A DNA stretch of 64,000 nucleotides from Cricetomys ansorgei (GCA_026225945.1 JAMJFZ010002307.1:1212001-1276000); one strand, 5' to 3'; positions 1 through 13,900 are shown, counted from the stretch's first letter. Numbers and translations are program-made. The notes: a model not told the origin generated them from the sequence alone.

Positions 1-3000
1 TGACAGATTTTCTTCACCAGTGTTTTATTGTTAATTGAAATGACAGGGAAGAGAGGGTGAAAGTCAGAGAACTTGGGGCTGCTCACAGCCACTGAGGTTT
101 CATCCTCAGAATTTCTGGGCTGGGCTCTGCATAGATGAAGCACAATAGGCTTAAAAGTATGGTGCAATAGAACACATTGCTCAATCCTATCGGGGAGTGC
201 TCACCCAAAGCTCCTGAGGCTAAATTATCATCCTCAGTCTCAATATCACTCTACTCCCTGGTAACTTAAAAAAATGCTAGCTAATGTTGCCACCAAGATA
301 CATCATTCAGAGGCATCCTTCCTACTCATTTGCATAAAGCAAACCTCTTCCAGAACATGGTAATCACTCTACCTTTCAGGACTCACACATAAACAAGGCC
401 AGTACCTTTTAGTAAGCTTAGAAAAAAAGCTGATGCTCAGTGGGTATGGGAACAAGTTAGTTCTCCAGATGCAGCTGATGCAGTTTTGCACTTGCCTGGC
501 TCTGACACTCTGATGAAGTGGGGCTCTTCTGAGCTGTGGTAATGGATGCAATCTAGAATGTTTCCCTCATACAACACAGCAGCCCATGTTTGCAAAATGG
601 CTCACCTCTGGTTTTCCAGCACCTCAAATATTTATGCTCCTGTCACTACCACACAGTTGCCAACCTCCCTGGCTCTCCCCCTCATTCCATCAGTTCTCTC
701 CCTTGCTCAAAATACCCATGACTCTGTAGTGGCCTCCACACAGCCTGCTTGTTTTAGATGGCCTCCAAAAATCTGATAATTTGCATATTTTGCATCTGAT
801 ACTTTGCACCTGTTTCCACCCCCACGTCAGCTATTGATTAGACAGACATATCTCCGACCCCTCCATAATGCTGGCACGTAGTAAATGCTACTGCAGCAAA
901 TATTCTGAGAGCCTCGAAGAAACTCATTTCAAATGAACACTCGCAACTCCAAGCTATGAACTACTTCTCAGAGACATATACATTCTCAAAATGCAGTACT
1001 CTCCTGCAACGCCCCTCCTTCCTTGCTGCTTCTGGTAGGAATTCTACTCTTCAGTGTTCCTTCCCGGGGACAGTCCTTCCTGTGAGAATGTTTCTCTGAT
1101 CTCAAAGTCAGAACATAGAAGTCCTTTTCTTCACTCACTATAGAACTGAAGGACCACAGAAAGAAGATGCCAAAGTACACAGGGAAGAGAGAGAGTCTAG
1201 CTTCACAATCAAAGATAGAAGTGCATGGGGGGTATGGATTACATCTAGGAATGAAGAATGAAGTTGAACTGCCATGTTTTAAAATCAATGGGAACCAGGG
1301 TAGTTCTTGGGTTTCACAGACTAGGCAAAACATGTCTGTTTATTGGGAGGGACAGTCATTACATTGTCGATTGACAACACAAAGAAAGACAGAGCCAGTG
1401 AGGATGAGACTGGTCTCCTATCCACAATACATACACTATTGCCAGAGAAAAGATGGGTCAGGAAGACAGATAATGCCCATGCTAGTGAACGTGATAGCTG
1501 TGGGAGTTGTTAATGCATCAGGAAAACTTGCTTGGAAATTCATAGATTTAAATACACATATATTCACCTGTGAGGTCTATGGCAGACCTCAGATAGGATG
1601 TTAACAAAATAAATACTGAGAGACATGGCCTAACTTGAACCAAAAATAAAGAAAGCCCATGTAATAGCAGAAAACATTTTATAAAACAAACCCGCTCAGT
1701 TTTTCCTAGGTTATCTTCCAAGACTTGATTATATATAAAAATATGGGTGTATTTTCTGGACCCTTTTTTCATATCATGTACATTTTCTCAGGCTGCCTCA
1801 CAGTGTTTTAAAGCTTTTTCTAACATATGTGTGTTACTTCTACAGTGTGTGCTTACTGAATCTCACGATGTTTAGAATAATTCTGTCTTCTCCTCCTATA
1901 CACAGCTCCATAATTAACACCTTCATGTATACAAATTTTCCTTTCTCTGAACCATTTCCTTAGGATAAGTGCCAGTGCGTAGGACAGGAAAGATAAACAA
2001 AGTAGGAATGTTTTATGGCTCCCGAACTACCTTGCCAAATTATTCCAGACAAGGTGCCAGTTCAATTTTGCCACTGGTGATGTCTGATATCCCAGGTTCT
2101 TCCAGTGACACAGTGCCAGGCATCAGTCATAGAGGAATACCCCACAATATGCCCTCTTCACGACAACACATCAGATAACTTGATCTAAAGTCACCAATCA
2201 TCTGTCCAATGTTGTTCTTCTTGGGTTTTTATTTTAGTTTACAAGATTATCTCCATTCCAGCAAAATCAATTGTCTTTCTTTTGAATATACATAAAATTA
2301 GTATCACTTCTGAGATGTCAAACATTTTGCTGAACCAAAAACTTATGTGTATACACCCTTAATATTAGAGGAAAAAATATTAATATTTTTGTTTTTAACT
2401 AATTCAAATTCATCTTAGAAATTTTAGAATAATATTTGGTTCAACTTATAAGCATTGTAACTTAAATACAAATAACTTAAACTCCGTTGGCAAATTTAAT
2501 ATAGTTTATGCTCTTTGCTAAGTATAGTTATCCTATTGACTTTCCTGAGTCCCTATAGAACCATTTTATAGTAAACTAAACCTGTGGATACAATGGGTTT
2601 TGTGTTTTCTTAAATTTTCCAATAATCTAAACAAGGTTGGTAAGATTTAACTGAAAAGCACAAATCTAAATTACTTACATGATTGTGTATTCTAACATCA
2701 GAATGCCAACACTGATCAATTATTAGTGCAAGAAGCAGAAATACTCGTCTCAGCAAAACAAATGAAAGCACATATTAAATTCTTTGTCATGAAAGTATTA
2801 ATACTAAATGTTTGGCTTGCGCAAACATCTACAACGAATGCTAAGTCTGCCCTCCAGTAAACCCTCTTGGCTACCTGATATGATGAGTTCTATGCCAGAG
2901 ATTTGACCTGGTTGCTTCCTGAATTCTCACTGATAACTCTGGAGGAATACAGGGAGCCACATTCATAGTCCATAGCAGAGAACTCATAACCTCAATAAGG

Positions 3001-5578
3001 TAATGAGTTCATGGTCCTTCTACACAAAATTTCCAAATAATCTTCATTTCTGTTACTTCACCAAGGTCTGCAAGTCTTGCCTGGACTGTCCACTTGGTTG
3101 TCTTGACCACTTACCTGGCTTCTATCTCTCACATCCTTTGGATCCGACCGCTTCCCATCTCCCCTTCTCATTGTCAGCCAACCAAGCTTGAGCCATTCTT
3201 ATGGATACTAAAGTGATGTCCAGTGGAAATATGGACACCCTATATGCTTCTGCCTGGCTACCAAGTCACACCCTGAAAGTCCATTTGATAGATGTTGGTG
3301 CCCGCTCTTAAGTTTCCATCTTTTCACTGAATTCATGGCTCCCTTTCCATTTGCAGCCCTTTAGAACCCAATCTTGGCAGCTCTTGCTTTGGATAACATG
3401 TGCTACATGAGTTTATATCTCACTTGCCATATTTTTGAGTTTGATAACTAGACTTTTATTATAACAATATTTTGTAGCCAACATATCTGGAAGCATATGC
3501 ATGTCAAAAGGCTTGGAGATTTCCCAAGCACTCAGATGAATATTTGCTATTATTCTAATTTAATGGCATCCAAGACACCCATGTTTTGGTGACTGTATAA
3601 AGAATTAATGACTTCATGACCATAATAATAATTATGACGCAGTGAGCATTTTCTTTCATATCACTGGCATTCATTGACTGACATTCACTGAGTTCTCACT
3701 ACAAATAAGGCTCACACCCTCAATGTCTATTAATCTCTCCCCATGAGTAGTGGCTCTGCAAATACTTTATAAGCACTGTTTTATTTGCTGTAATCACTAT
3801 AGAACCCACGGAGTGATGGGTTTCACACTTTCAGCATTCTTGGCGTGAGGATGGAAAGGAGAATGTGCAAGAAAAGAAACAAATGTGTCTAGCACCAGAG
3901 CAGCACCTGGCTCTGAGAATACACCAGACTAGTGGAGAAGAGGTCTCTTGAAAGATTTGGGGTGTTTTCCTTCAGTGTATTTTTGGCCAACAGGAACTAC
4001 ATTCTCAGCAGAGCGTTCTCAGCAAGGTCAAACTCCTGGCTCTACAATGATGAAGGAAGATTGTAGTGTTTGTCGTTACAAGCAATCCTATCATGGGGCT
4101 GCTAAGCTGAGGGTCATCTCTGTGTCTCTGTGTCCCTTCCGTGGCGTGAGGAAGCCCATCCCACGCCACGCCCACTTCCTGCAGTGATAATCTCAGCATT
4201 TCCACCTCACACACCTCGGCTCCATCTTCCCAACCATTTTCTGATTCCATCCAGAAATATTAACAGAGACCACCTTGTATGTGATAGGTAAATAACTCGA
4301 GGCCTTTGTGCACATAGGGTTTATTATATTTTTACAAACCTTTTCAGGGAAAAATAAAAAAGTTTGGGCCTGTCAAAGGAAGAAGAGGTGGAAACTAACC
4401 CGGAAGGATCAGGGCGCAGGCATCGCGGGTAGTTCCGGATTTGGAGCAGAGCAGCTGATGTGACACAAAGCTCCTCAAATAAGCTCTCCAGTTGAAAATG
4501 TGGCCCACAGATGGGTTTTAATAACAAGCCTGAGCCATCTGGTAGCTCCCTATTTTAGCTAATTATTCTTGGTAAGTAAGTGCTAAGCTTTTAAAATCGT
4601 TGTTCAATTTTGTTTTGCTTTGTTTTTACCACCCTGCCTCTATATTTTTATTTCCTGGGGTAAATCCCTGCCCCCCCATTGCTTCTCCAGGGAAAGCCTA
4701 GCATGCCTTCTATTCTTAGCAGAAAAGCCCCTCAGAAAACCTCAAGAATGCTTCCATTAGCTCTCTGAGTCTCTCTGTTTTCCAGCAATGCACTACCCAA
4801 AACAACAGAGCTAATTAAGTGCATTCCCCAGGCATCTAAGGCTGTAGTCTGGGGCAGCTCACACCGGTTCTCGTGTCTTAAACTGGAATGTCTCATATTT
4901 GCTTTTGTGCAGCCTCATTATATAGGTATCTTATTTGAATGGAAATGGATGGCTCAGTTATCCTTGAATAAAACTGAATATCAAGAAAGATGAATCAAAG
5001 TATCATGAGACATTGTATATCCTTTAGAACATGGTCACATTGAAAAGAACAATTAAGAAAATTAGTTTAGAGACATAAGGGACAGCAGAAAAGAAAGGCC
5101 CTTGTCAGATGGTAGAGAAAAGCAAAAGGAAAAATTGGTCCACGAGTCTAGGACGTATCCCAGAACCAAATCTCATCCCTGGGAGATGATGCCAGCCTGG
5201 AACTCCACCCACAAGAACACTACGTCACTCTCCACTCACTCATTCTCAGCCTCAGACCCCAGACCCTGAGAGCAACCACCTGGAGCCACATGGCCTCCTC
5301 TCTCAGACTGCAGGGCAGGGATGGGGGTTGGAGGGCACGGTTTCTAGATGGATTCCCCAGAAGATGTTAAAGCATAATAACTAAGCTTGCTTCAAATCTC
5401 ATCTCTCCCCAGGAGTTGTGCAGCTTAGCACATGGTTACCTCAGTTCACTGAGTAGGAGGGGTATTCTTTTTATCTCAATACCCTCTTCCAAAGACAGAG
5501 GAACAACCGCTTTTAAAATGATAAAGGATTTAAGCATTTATGGAACAAAGATTTCTTTCCGAAGAAAATCAATATCCT
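1..5578. other. Unique sequence, no gene recognised
   Basis: I see no recognisable exon, RNA gene or young repeat here. A faint trace near 845-900 resembles the shared 3' end of MIR/L2 elements. The longest open frame (1167-1604, + strand, 145 codons) has no family resemblance, and chance frames of that size are expected in a window this long. The part around 2230-2700 is AT-rich. Confidence 0.6.
845..900 (+). repeat. Possible MIR/L2 3'-end fragment
   Basis: A short stretch reading 'ggcacgtagtaaatgct' resembles the 'ggcacatagtaggtgct' ending shared by MIR and L2 elements. It is short and isolated, so this is a weak call. Confidence 0.35.
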
Positions 5579-5710
5579 GGGCTGGGGATATAGCTCGGTG
5601 ATAGAAGTGTTGTTTGTACAGCTTGCATGAGGCCCTGGATTTGATGCCCTGCACAAGACAGAAAGAGAGAGAAAAGAAGAAGAAGATGAGGGAGGAAAAC
5701 AGAGATAGAA
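5579..5710 (+). mobile_element. ID-type SINE
   Basis: The first 75 bases follow the ID (BC1/tRNA-Ala-derived) consensus: 'ggctggggatatagctcgg' at the start, an internal A-box-like segment, then 'ggccctggatttgatgccc' in place of the B box. An A/G-rich tail follows to about 5710. Several substitutions, including a degraded B box, indicate an old copy that is unlikely to be transcribed by RNA polymerase III. Confidence 0.85.
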
Positions 5711-7354
5711 AGAATGAATGAGAGCACAGCTCCCACATATCCTGTCGCTGATATCTCAAATGAGGACCCGTGCTACTGGGGTGAGGCGACAGGAGGCATG
5801 AAGAGGGTCCTTTGCCCAGTGACAGCAACATAGTTCCTCTCAGGGCTCTTTGATCTGTTCAGCATTGTTTTCTGATGCCCTCTGAAGAACATTCATGCCG
5901 GGGCCACTGACCAGGGTGAGTATAAGGTCTATCTCTGCTCAGCCTCACCTGCTCAGTGGCTGGTGCTGGCTGCCTCTCATGGCTTTGGCCTACCCTTCAT
6001 GAATATCTTTTTGCTCAGCCCAAAGATGAGGCCTAGAACAAAATGACTTCCTTTCCTTTGCCTTTCCCTTTGGTCCTTCTCTGTCCTTGGTCTTTAAGCT
6101 CTGAGTCTTGCACCCCGGACCCCAGCTGTCCCTCTCACTGTCCAAGTCTCATCAGAGCTGACTAGATAGGCCTCTGCATACTTTCCCTCAGCCCCTTCTG
6201 CAGCGCTCTGAGGTTTCTCCTGCCCTGGCTGACAAGATCTTACAAGTCTAATTCTTTCTAGACATGGAGCTGGGTTGTACATGTCTCAGAAGTCTACAGT
6301 TCCTTCTTCTCTAGATAAACTCTAGATTTCAGGGCTGTTGTCTGGCTGGGTCTCCAAGGTTCTAGCTCAAGAGTTCAACACACTCTGCATTCCTGTGGTC
6401 ACAATTGTCAAACCTCCTTGATACAAACGGATGCCAATGGCGAAACAGAGAGAAGTGCAGAATAAAGCATGCTGATACGTTTAAGATCATTTATTATACT
6501 CATGACATTGGTTTCTCTTTCCACAAAGCCAGTATCCTGTTGGTGAGCAGGCCTCAGAACAGTGTACTATCAATACCATATTGCTTTGTGATGGGATTTG
6601 AATAAGGTTTTAAGGACTGGACTAGAAACGCAATTGCCATAAATAATATCATTTCTATGGGAAAATTTCTTGACAGCTTCTAATAACTGACTTCCAAAAG
6701 ACACTTTGGAACACAGCTGGTTTGTAAGTTGAGCATGGACAGTATTCCACTCTGTGACCAGAAGTTTCCCTGGGATATGCACAGTGAAACCTAAGGAGGG
6801 TGATTATCTTGGACGAGAAAAATTAATATTTCTAGTTTCTCTGATTTTGTAATTCGCTTCCTTAGCCCTTTAGCAAAAATACAATAGATCAGAGGAGCCG
6901 AAGATGAACTATAAACTGGAGGCTGTGGTGAGTTAAATGTACTGGCTTTGTTCTGCAGATGTTAAACACAATTGCCACAAAATCTGAAAGGTGGAGTTAA
7001 TTCTGTCTTAGACAAACCTAATGAGCATCTGTTTTGATTTTTCCAACCATTGATCTGATTTTCTTTTAACTTGATACTGGTCGGTTTGCACAAGTCCATG
7101 TGATAATTGCAAATAGCCAAAGGTGGAATCCTTCCACAACCCCCACCAGACAGTTTTCCTCTGAACATGTCAAGATTCTTCAAAGACACTGAACAATTTT
7201 ATATAGTACGAAATGCATGACATATAAACATACTTACATCTTACTTTAGAAATCTGTCTATACATATAACTGAATAAAACTTAAGTTGAGTGTTGTTTTT
7301 CTGTGAAAGGGAGAGAGAGGTTTCTTTAAGAAGAACATAAAGAATCATGGAAAC
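5711..7354. other. Unique sequence, no gene recognised
   Basis: No SINE, LINE or LTR signature and no convincing coding frame was found. All open frames are under 80 codons and look random in composition. Confidence 0.55.
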
Positions 7355-7735
7355 TCCATGCTACAGACTTAATTATGTCATTTCAAAACTCATATGTTGC
7401 AGGCCTAATTCTCAGTGTCTCTGAATGGGACATTTAGAGATAGGATCTTTAAAGAGGCAATTAACTGAAAATGAGGTCATTAGAAGAGCCCAGCTCCAAT
7501 GTGACTGCTGTCCTTGCAAGAAGAACAAGTTTGGACACAGACACAGTATGAGAGAAGAGACCACACAGACACCAGAAAAGCAGCCACCTGCAGACAGTGA
7601 GGCCACAGAAGAACCTATCCTCAGCGACACCTTCATCTGCAACTTCTAGCCTCCAGAATCATGAGAAGAAAATTTTCTACACACTTACCCAGACCACAGC
7701 ATTTTTTTAAAGTGGCCACAGCAAAATAATATGCT
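7355..7735 (+). mobile_element. MLT1-type (ERVL-MaLR) LTR
   Basis: Consensus landmarks appear in order: 'aaaactcatatgttg', 'aatgaggtcattagaagag', 'gtccttgcaagaagaa', 'tttggacacagacacag', and near the end 'cttctagcctccagaat'. These are hallmarks of the eutherian MLT1 class of solo LTRs. The copy is heavily diverged and its polyadenylation region is eroded. A 74-codon frame (7425-7649) lies inside it and is repeat-derived, not a gene. Confidence 0.85.
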
Positions 7736-7827
7736 CTCCAGACTAATGTAGCTAGAGATGGGACATGTAAGTTGTGTTATCTGATGAGTTAAATATCTTA
7801 CATTGTATTGAAAGATTGTGGCTTTTC

Positions 7828-9059
7828 TTTTTTCCCCTCTTATTTCTAAATAAAAAAGTTAAACAGTATAATTTTGGTCATGGTTTCCCATCTCCAAACT
7901 CTGCCCAGATCCTCTCCACTTCCCTACCCTACTTCATGTTCACCCCCTCCTGCCTCCTCACACTCACAAACTAAAACAAAAATGAAAATAAAACAAGTGA
8001 ATACAAAGCCAGTAAAGCATACACACACGTGTGTGCACACACACACACCCCGAAATGAAACAAAAAGCCCGCAGAAATAAAACATGGAATTCATTTTGTA
8101 TTGGCTAACTACTCCTGGGCATGGGACCTGCCCTGAAGTATCGTTGATATACCCAATGACACTTCACTGGAGAAAATTAGTTTTCAGTTACTGATAGCTT
8201 CTCGGTTAGGGATGGGACTCCATGTTCTCACCCCCCCGCCTTGGTGCTGGGACCCTGTCTGGCTTGAACTTGTACAGGTCTTGTGATGCTGACACGGTCT
8301 CTGGGAGTTTCTATGGACAATGACATCCCCACACCACCCAGAATATCACAGTCTATTGCTAAGGTTAACGGTTGCTCTCCACAGTCTGATGGTGAGGCCA
8401 TATTGATGTAAACAACATTTATGTATTAAGTCATTGATCATGGAGAAATTGAAATAGTGCCAAACTAGAAGCTTCACCCCAACTGACTAGCATTCATGGT
8501 TCTGGGAGGCACTTTGCACCCCACCAGAGGAAAAAGGTAACCGTAGACACAGCTGTGAATACTGTGGTCTGCCTGCAAGACATTCTGGAGGAAGAGTGCC
8601 ACAAATCCTACGGCAATAACCACCGTATCTGGTTGTATTGAAGCCCACTCTGTGATATGAAACCCATACTTGGATACACAGCGTGGCCAAGAACCCGAAA
8701 CTAGATTTGGTCATAAGCCCAGGGGAGAATATAATACTATTATTCTGCTAAAAGAACATAGCAACAAAATGAATCTTAACCGCATTCTGCTATACCCATA
8801 GATCAGTACTTCATTCAACCCTCATCAGAAAAGCTTCTTCTTGTAATAGGTGGTAATTTATGGAGATACATGACTGGACAATGTGCAAAGGGTGACAGAC
8901 TTGGAATCACTCCATCGTGAATGGGACGTCTTCATCAAAACCCTCCTCTCAAGGCTGTATGTGGGGATCTATACGGAAGAGAAGGCAAAAAGATGTAAGA
9001 GCCAGAGGTGGTGGATGACCCCAAGGAAACAATGTCTTCCAGACACAACAGGACTGATC
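7828..9059 (-). mobile_element. Lx-like L1 3' end with inverted 5' part (twin-primed)
   Basis: Bases about 7850-8320 read as the extreme 3' UTR of a rodent Lx-type L1 on the minus strand (for example 'ttggctaactactcctgggc', which is antisense). Bases about 8340-9058 read as the adjoining upstream part of the same 3' UTR on the plus strand ('ctgcctgcaagacattctgg', 'gtcttccagacacaacagg'). The two halves are consecutive in the element but face opposite ways, as expected for twin priming of a minus-strand insertion. A possible 10-base target duplication, gtggcttttc (7818-7827) and atggtttttc (9060-9069), has two mismatches. It is T-rich and therefore only suggestive. Confidence 0.8.
8022..8052. 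repeat. (CA)n within L1 3' UTR
   Basis: A short alternating purine-pyrimidine run (acacacacgtgtgtgcacacacacacac, interrupted) sits at a position where the Lx 3' UTR normally carries a CA repeat. It belongs to the surrounding L1 copy. Confidence 0.8.
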
Positions 9060-9174
9060 ATGGTTTTTCAAATTATGTTGTATAGTAATATTTGCATGTT
9101 CTGAAAATGCTTCATTTGAACTTCCTTTAAATTCCATTTTATTTTTAAATGATAATTTAAAGGTTTGAATCTGA

Positions 9175-9614
9175 AGGAGCCCAGGGCCATTATAGACTCA
9201 GCTAGTGGACTGACCAGCTGAGATCACGACCTGATGCACACTTGGTTCTGTCCCCACAACCCGCTCTTCCAAAGCCCCTCCTCACTCTACTCCAGCCCCT
9301 CCTCCCTGGCCTGCAAAACCTGAGCAAGGATCCCAGCATGATTATAGCACCAATCAGCCAACAAACCAGCTGAAGAACCAGCCCCAGCACCTTCACAGCA
9401 CATCTCATTTGAAGAACTAGCTTAGACCAGGCCAACCAACCAGAAGAGCAGCAGGACAGCCAGAGAATAGAAAAGTAACCAAATCCCAGCCCCCAACCTA
9501 AGCAGAGAGATTCTGCTGGACCAGAGGCCAAGTAAGTCACCAGAGCTCCAGGCCTCAACTAGGGTGGAGACCCCATCTTGACAAGAGACCACAAAGAACA
9601 GAAGAGAAGAAACC
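9175..9614 (+). promoter_or_regulatory. L1 5' UTR (decayed internal promoter)
   Basis: This is the leader of the L1, ending just before the ORF1 start-like ATG at 9615. The part 'ttctgctggaccagaggcc' and the following segment resemble rodent L1 5' UTRs. L1 5' UTRs normally act as internal RNA polymerase II promoters. I see only one unit with no tandem monomers, and no evidence of current activity. Confidence 0.6.
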
Positions 9615-10817
9615 ATGGAAGGAAAAAACAAAAAAAGGAACAAAACACCCATCCAATAAAGACAAACACAGGGATTCGACATCTATAGTCACCCCAATCC
9701 TAGATGCCTAAACACCAAGGTAAGAGCAAAATCAGCAACAACCAGGGCAATGTGTCACCACCAAAACTCATCTATCCTATGACGACAAGCTCTGAACATC
9801 CAACGCAGTCGAAGCACAAGGAAAAGATCTCAAAACCAACTTTAAGGAGATAATAGAGGCCCTTAAAGAGGAAATGAATAAATCACTCAAAGAAATAGAT
9901 GAAAAGACAAACAACGGGAGGAATTGAATAAATTCACAAAAGAAAACCAGGAAAATACAAACAAAAAGCTAGAAGAAATGAATGAATCCCTTAAAGAAAG
10001 CCAAGAAAAAAGAAGCAAGCAATTAAAGAAAATGAACAAAACTGTTCAAGACCTGAAAATGAAAATAAAAGCAATAAAGAAAATGCAATCAAAGGGAATT
10101 TTGAAAATGAAAAGTCTAGAAAAGTAATTAGGAACTACTGAGAGAAGGGATAGCAACAAAACACAAGAGATGGAAGATAGAATCTCAGGAGATGAAGATA
10201 CTACAGAAGAACTGGAGACATCAGTAAAAGAAAATGCTAAATCCAAAAAAACCCCAAAATTCCCTAACATAAAACATCCTGGAAATCTAGGACACTATGA
10301 AAAGAAACCAAACCCAAGAATAATAGGAATAGAGGAAGGAGAAGAATGCTTTAAAGGCCCAGAAAATATTTTCAACAAAATCTTAGAAGAAAATTTTCCA
10401 AACCTAAAGAAGGAGATCCCTGTTAAGGTACAAGAAGCAAACAGAACACCAAATAGACTGAACCAGAAAAGAAACCCCCTTGCCACATAATAACCAAAAC
10501 ACCAAACATACAGAACAAAGAAAGAATATAAAAATCCCCGAGAAGAAAAGAAGTAATATATAAAGGTAAGCCTCTTAGAATCACATCTGACATCTCAATG
10601 GAGATGCTAAAAACCAGAAGAGCCTAGACAGATGTGCCACAGACTCTAAAAGAACAAGATGCCAGTCCAGACTACTATATCCAGCAAAGCTTTCAATTAC
10701 CATAGATGGAGAAAACAAAATATTCAACAATAAATTCAAATTCAAGCAATATTTATTTACAAATCTAGCCCTACAGAAGATACTAGAAGGAAAACTCCAA
10801 CCCAAGGAGGGTAATTA
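9615..10817 (+). pseudogene. L1 ORF1 (nucleic-acid chaperone) remnant
   Basis: ORF1p is the RNA-binding trimeric protein of the L1 ribonucleoprotein. The coiled-coil region is visible at 9840-10130 as a Lys/Glu/Asn-rich heptad-like stretch. The RRM-like domain covers about 10300-10490 and includes the peptides PRIIGIEEGEE and FNKILEENFPNLKKEIP, which match the ORF1p signature. The C-terminal domain runs to about 10817 and ends in the family-typical 'EGKLQPKEGN'-like peptide before a stop. Stops and frame changes near 9658, 9926, 10127 and 10490 split the frame into at least three pieces. It is non-functional. Confidence 0.88.
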
Positions 10818-10938
10818 CTAAAATCAAAAGTGGGGAAACACAAACATTCACACAGGCATGCACACACACAACTACTACTACTACTACTACTACTGCTACT
10901 GCTACTACTACTGCTACTGCTACTACTACTACAAAATT
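10818..10938 (+). repeat. L1 inter-ORF spacer with (CTA)n/(CTG)n microsatellite
   Basis: The gap between ORF1 and ORF2 holds a short CA run and then about 65 bases of CTA triplets with interspersed CTG triplets (about 10868-10933). It lies between the ORF1 stop and the ORF2 start. The purity of the triplet run suggests expansion after insertion. Confidence 0.85.
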
Positions 10939-13900
10939 ATGGAACCTAAAAATCATTGGTCATTGATATCTCTCAACATCAATGGATATGATATCTCTCA
11001 ACTCAATCCCCCCCCCAATAAAAAGACACAGACTAACAGAATGGATGCTAAAACAGGACCCATCTTTCTGTTGCATATAAAAAACACCCTTAACATCAAA
11101 GAAAACATTTACTTCAGAGTAAAGAGTTGAGAAAAGATTTCCCAAGCAAATGGACCCAAGAAGCAAGCTGGAATAGCCATTTTTAATATCTAACAAAATA
11201 TACTTCAAACCAAAGTTAATCAAAAGAGATGAGGAAGGATGCTTCATACTCATCAAAGGAAAAATCCACCAAAACAACATCTCAATTCTAAACATCTATG
11301 CACCCAACACAAGGGAAGAAACATTGCTAAAGCTTAAAACACACACTGACCCTCACACATTGATAGTAGGGGATTTCAATACAATAGACGGGTCAGCCAG
11401 GCAAAAACTAAACAGAGAAACACTGGAGCTAAGAGCTGCGATAACAAACATATGCACAACATCACCCCCACACAAAAGAACATAACTTCTTCACACCACC
11501 TCACAGAACTTTCTTTAAAATTGGCCACACCCTAGGCCACAAAGCAAGTCTCAATAGATATAGGAAAATTGAAATAATCCCATGTATCCTATCAGACCAT
11601 CACAGATTTCAACAACAACAGAAACAACAGAAGGCCTTCACACTCATGAAAAGTAAACAACTCTACCTGAATGATGACTGAGTCCAGACAAAAATAAAGA
11701 AAAAAATTAAAGGTTTCCTAGAACTCAATGAAAATTCATCCACGACAAACTCAAACCTAGGTGACGCAATGAGAGTGGTGCTGAGAGGAAAGTTCATAGC
11801 ACAGAGTGCCTACCAAAAAAGAGTGGAGAGATCACACACTGGCAAATTAACAGCACATCTGAGAGCCCTAGAACAAAAAGAAGTAAGCACAACCAAGAGG
11901 AGTAGACAGCAAGAAATAATAAAACTGGGGGCTGAAATCAATAAAATAGAAACAAGGAGAACAATTCAAAGAATCAATGAAACAAAGAGCTGGTTCTTTG
12001 AGAAAAATCAACAAGATAGTCAAAACCCCTACCCAATATAATTAAAAGATGGAGAGAGAATATCCAAATCAATAAAATTAGAACTGAAGGGGGATATAAC
12101 TACAGACACTGAGGAAATCCAAAGAATCACTAGGTTATACTTTAAAAATCTATACTCACAAAACTGAAAATCTAAATGAAATGGACAATTTTCTCAATAG
12201 ATGCCACCTACCAACATTAAATCAAGATCAGTTAGGCAATCTAAATAGACCTATAACTCCAAGGAAATAGAAGCAGTCATTAAAAGTCTCCCCACACAAA
12301 GAAGCCCAGGACAGATGGCTTTACTGCAGAATTCTATCAGACATTCCAAAAAGAGTTAGCACCCATACTCCTCAAAAGTATTCCACAAAATAGAAACAGA
12401 AGGAATGCTGCCAAACTCATTCTATGAGGCCATAGCCACACTGATACCCAAACCACACAAAGATTCAACAAAGAAAGAGAATTACAGACCAATTTCCCTC
12501 ATGAACATTGATGCAAACATACTCAATAAAATACTCTCAAACTGAATCCAAGAACAAATCAAGAAGATTCTCCACCATGATCAAGTAGGCTTCATCCCAG
12601 AGATGCAGGGATGGTTCAACATACAAAAATCAGTCAATGTGACCCACCATATAAACAAGCTGAAAGGAAAAAAACACATGATTATTTCACTAGATGCCAA
12701 AAAAGCCTTTGACAAAATCCAACATCCCTTCATGTTAAAAGTCTTAAGAGAGATTAGGGATACAGAGGACATACCTAAACAGAATAAAGGCAATTTATAG
12801 CAAGCCCACAGCCAACATATAATTGAATGAAGAGAAGTTCAAAGCAATTCCACTAAAATCAGGAATAAGACAAGGTTGTCCCTTCTCCCTATACCTATTC
12901 AATAGTACTTGAAGTTCTAGCTAGAGCAATAAGACAAATAAAGGAAATCAAGGGGATACAAATTGGAAAGGAAGAAGTCAAATAATCCTTATTTGCAGAT
13001 GATATGATAGTATATATAAGCAACCCCAAAAATTCTACCAGGGAACTTCTATAGCTGATAGATAACTTCACCGAAGTGGCAGGCTATAAGATCAACTAAA
13101 AAAAAAAAATCAATAACCCCTCTGTATACAAATGACAAATGGACTGAGAAAGAAATCAGGGAAACAACTCCCTTTACAATAGCCACAAATAACATAAAAT
13201 ATCTTGGGGTGGCTCTAACCAAACAAGTAAAAGATTTGTATGGCAAAAACTTCCAAGTCTTTGAAGAGAGAAATTGAAAAAGATCTCTATGCTCCTGGAT
13301 TGGTAGGATCAACATAGTAAAAATGGCTATCTTACCAAAAGCAATCTACAGGTTCAATGCCATCCCTATCAAAATCCCAACACAATTTTTTACAGACCTT
13401 GAAAGGACAATACTCAAGTTCATATGGGAAAACAAAAAGGCCAAAATAATGCCAAAATAATCCTGAAAAAATAAAAGAACTTCTGGGGGTATCACTATTT
13501 CTGATTTCAAGCTGTACTACAGCTTGACTAATAGTAATAAAAATATAGTAATAGCTATAGTAATAAAAATTGTATAGTATTGGCATAAAAACAGATACAT
13601 GGATCAATGGAACTAAATACAAGATCCAGACATAAATCCACACACTCATCTTTGATAAAGAAGCTGGAAATATACAATGTAAAAAAGAAAGCATCTTTAA
13701 CAAATGGTGCTTGTCTAACTGAATGTCTACATGTAGAAAAAAATACAAATTGATCCATATTTATCACCATGTACAAAGCTCATGTCCAAGTGGATTAAAG
13801 AACTCAACATAAAAATAGACACACTGAACATGATAAAAGAGAAGTGGGGGAAAGCCTTGAACACATTGGCACTGGACGCAACTTTCTGAACAGAATGCCA

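Noticed and set aside
9202..9682. 118- and 86-codon minus-strand frames
   Set aside because: They lie antisense to the L1 5' UTR and ORF1 start and have no independent support.
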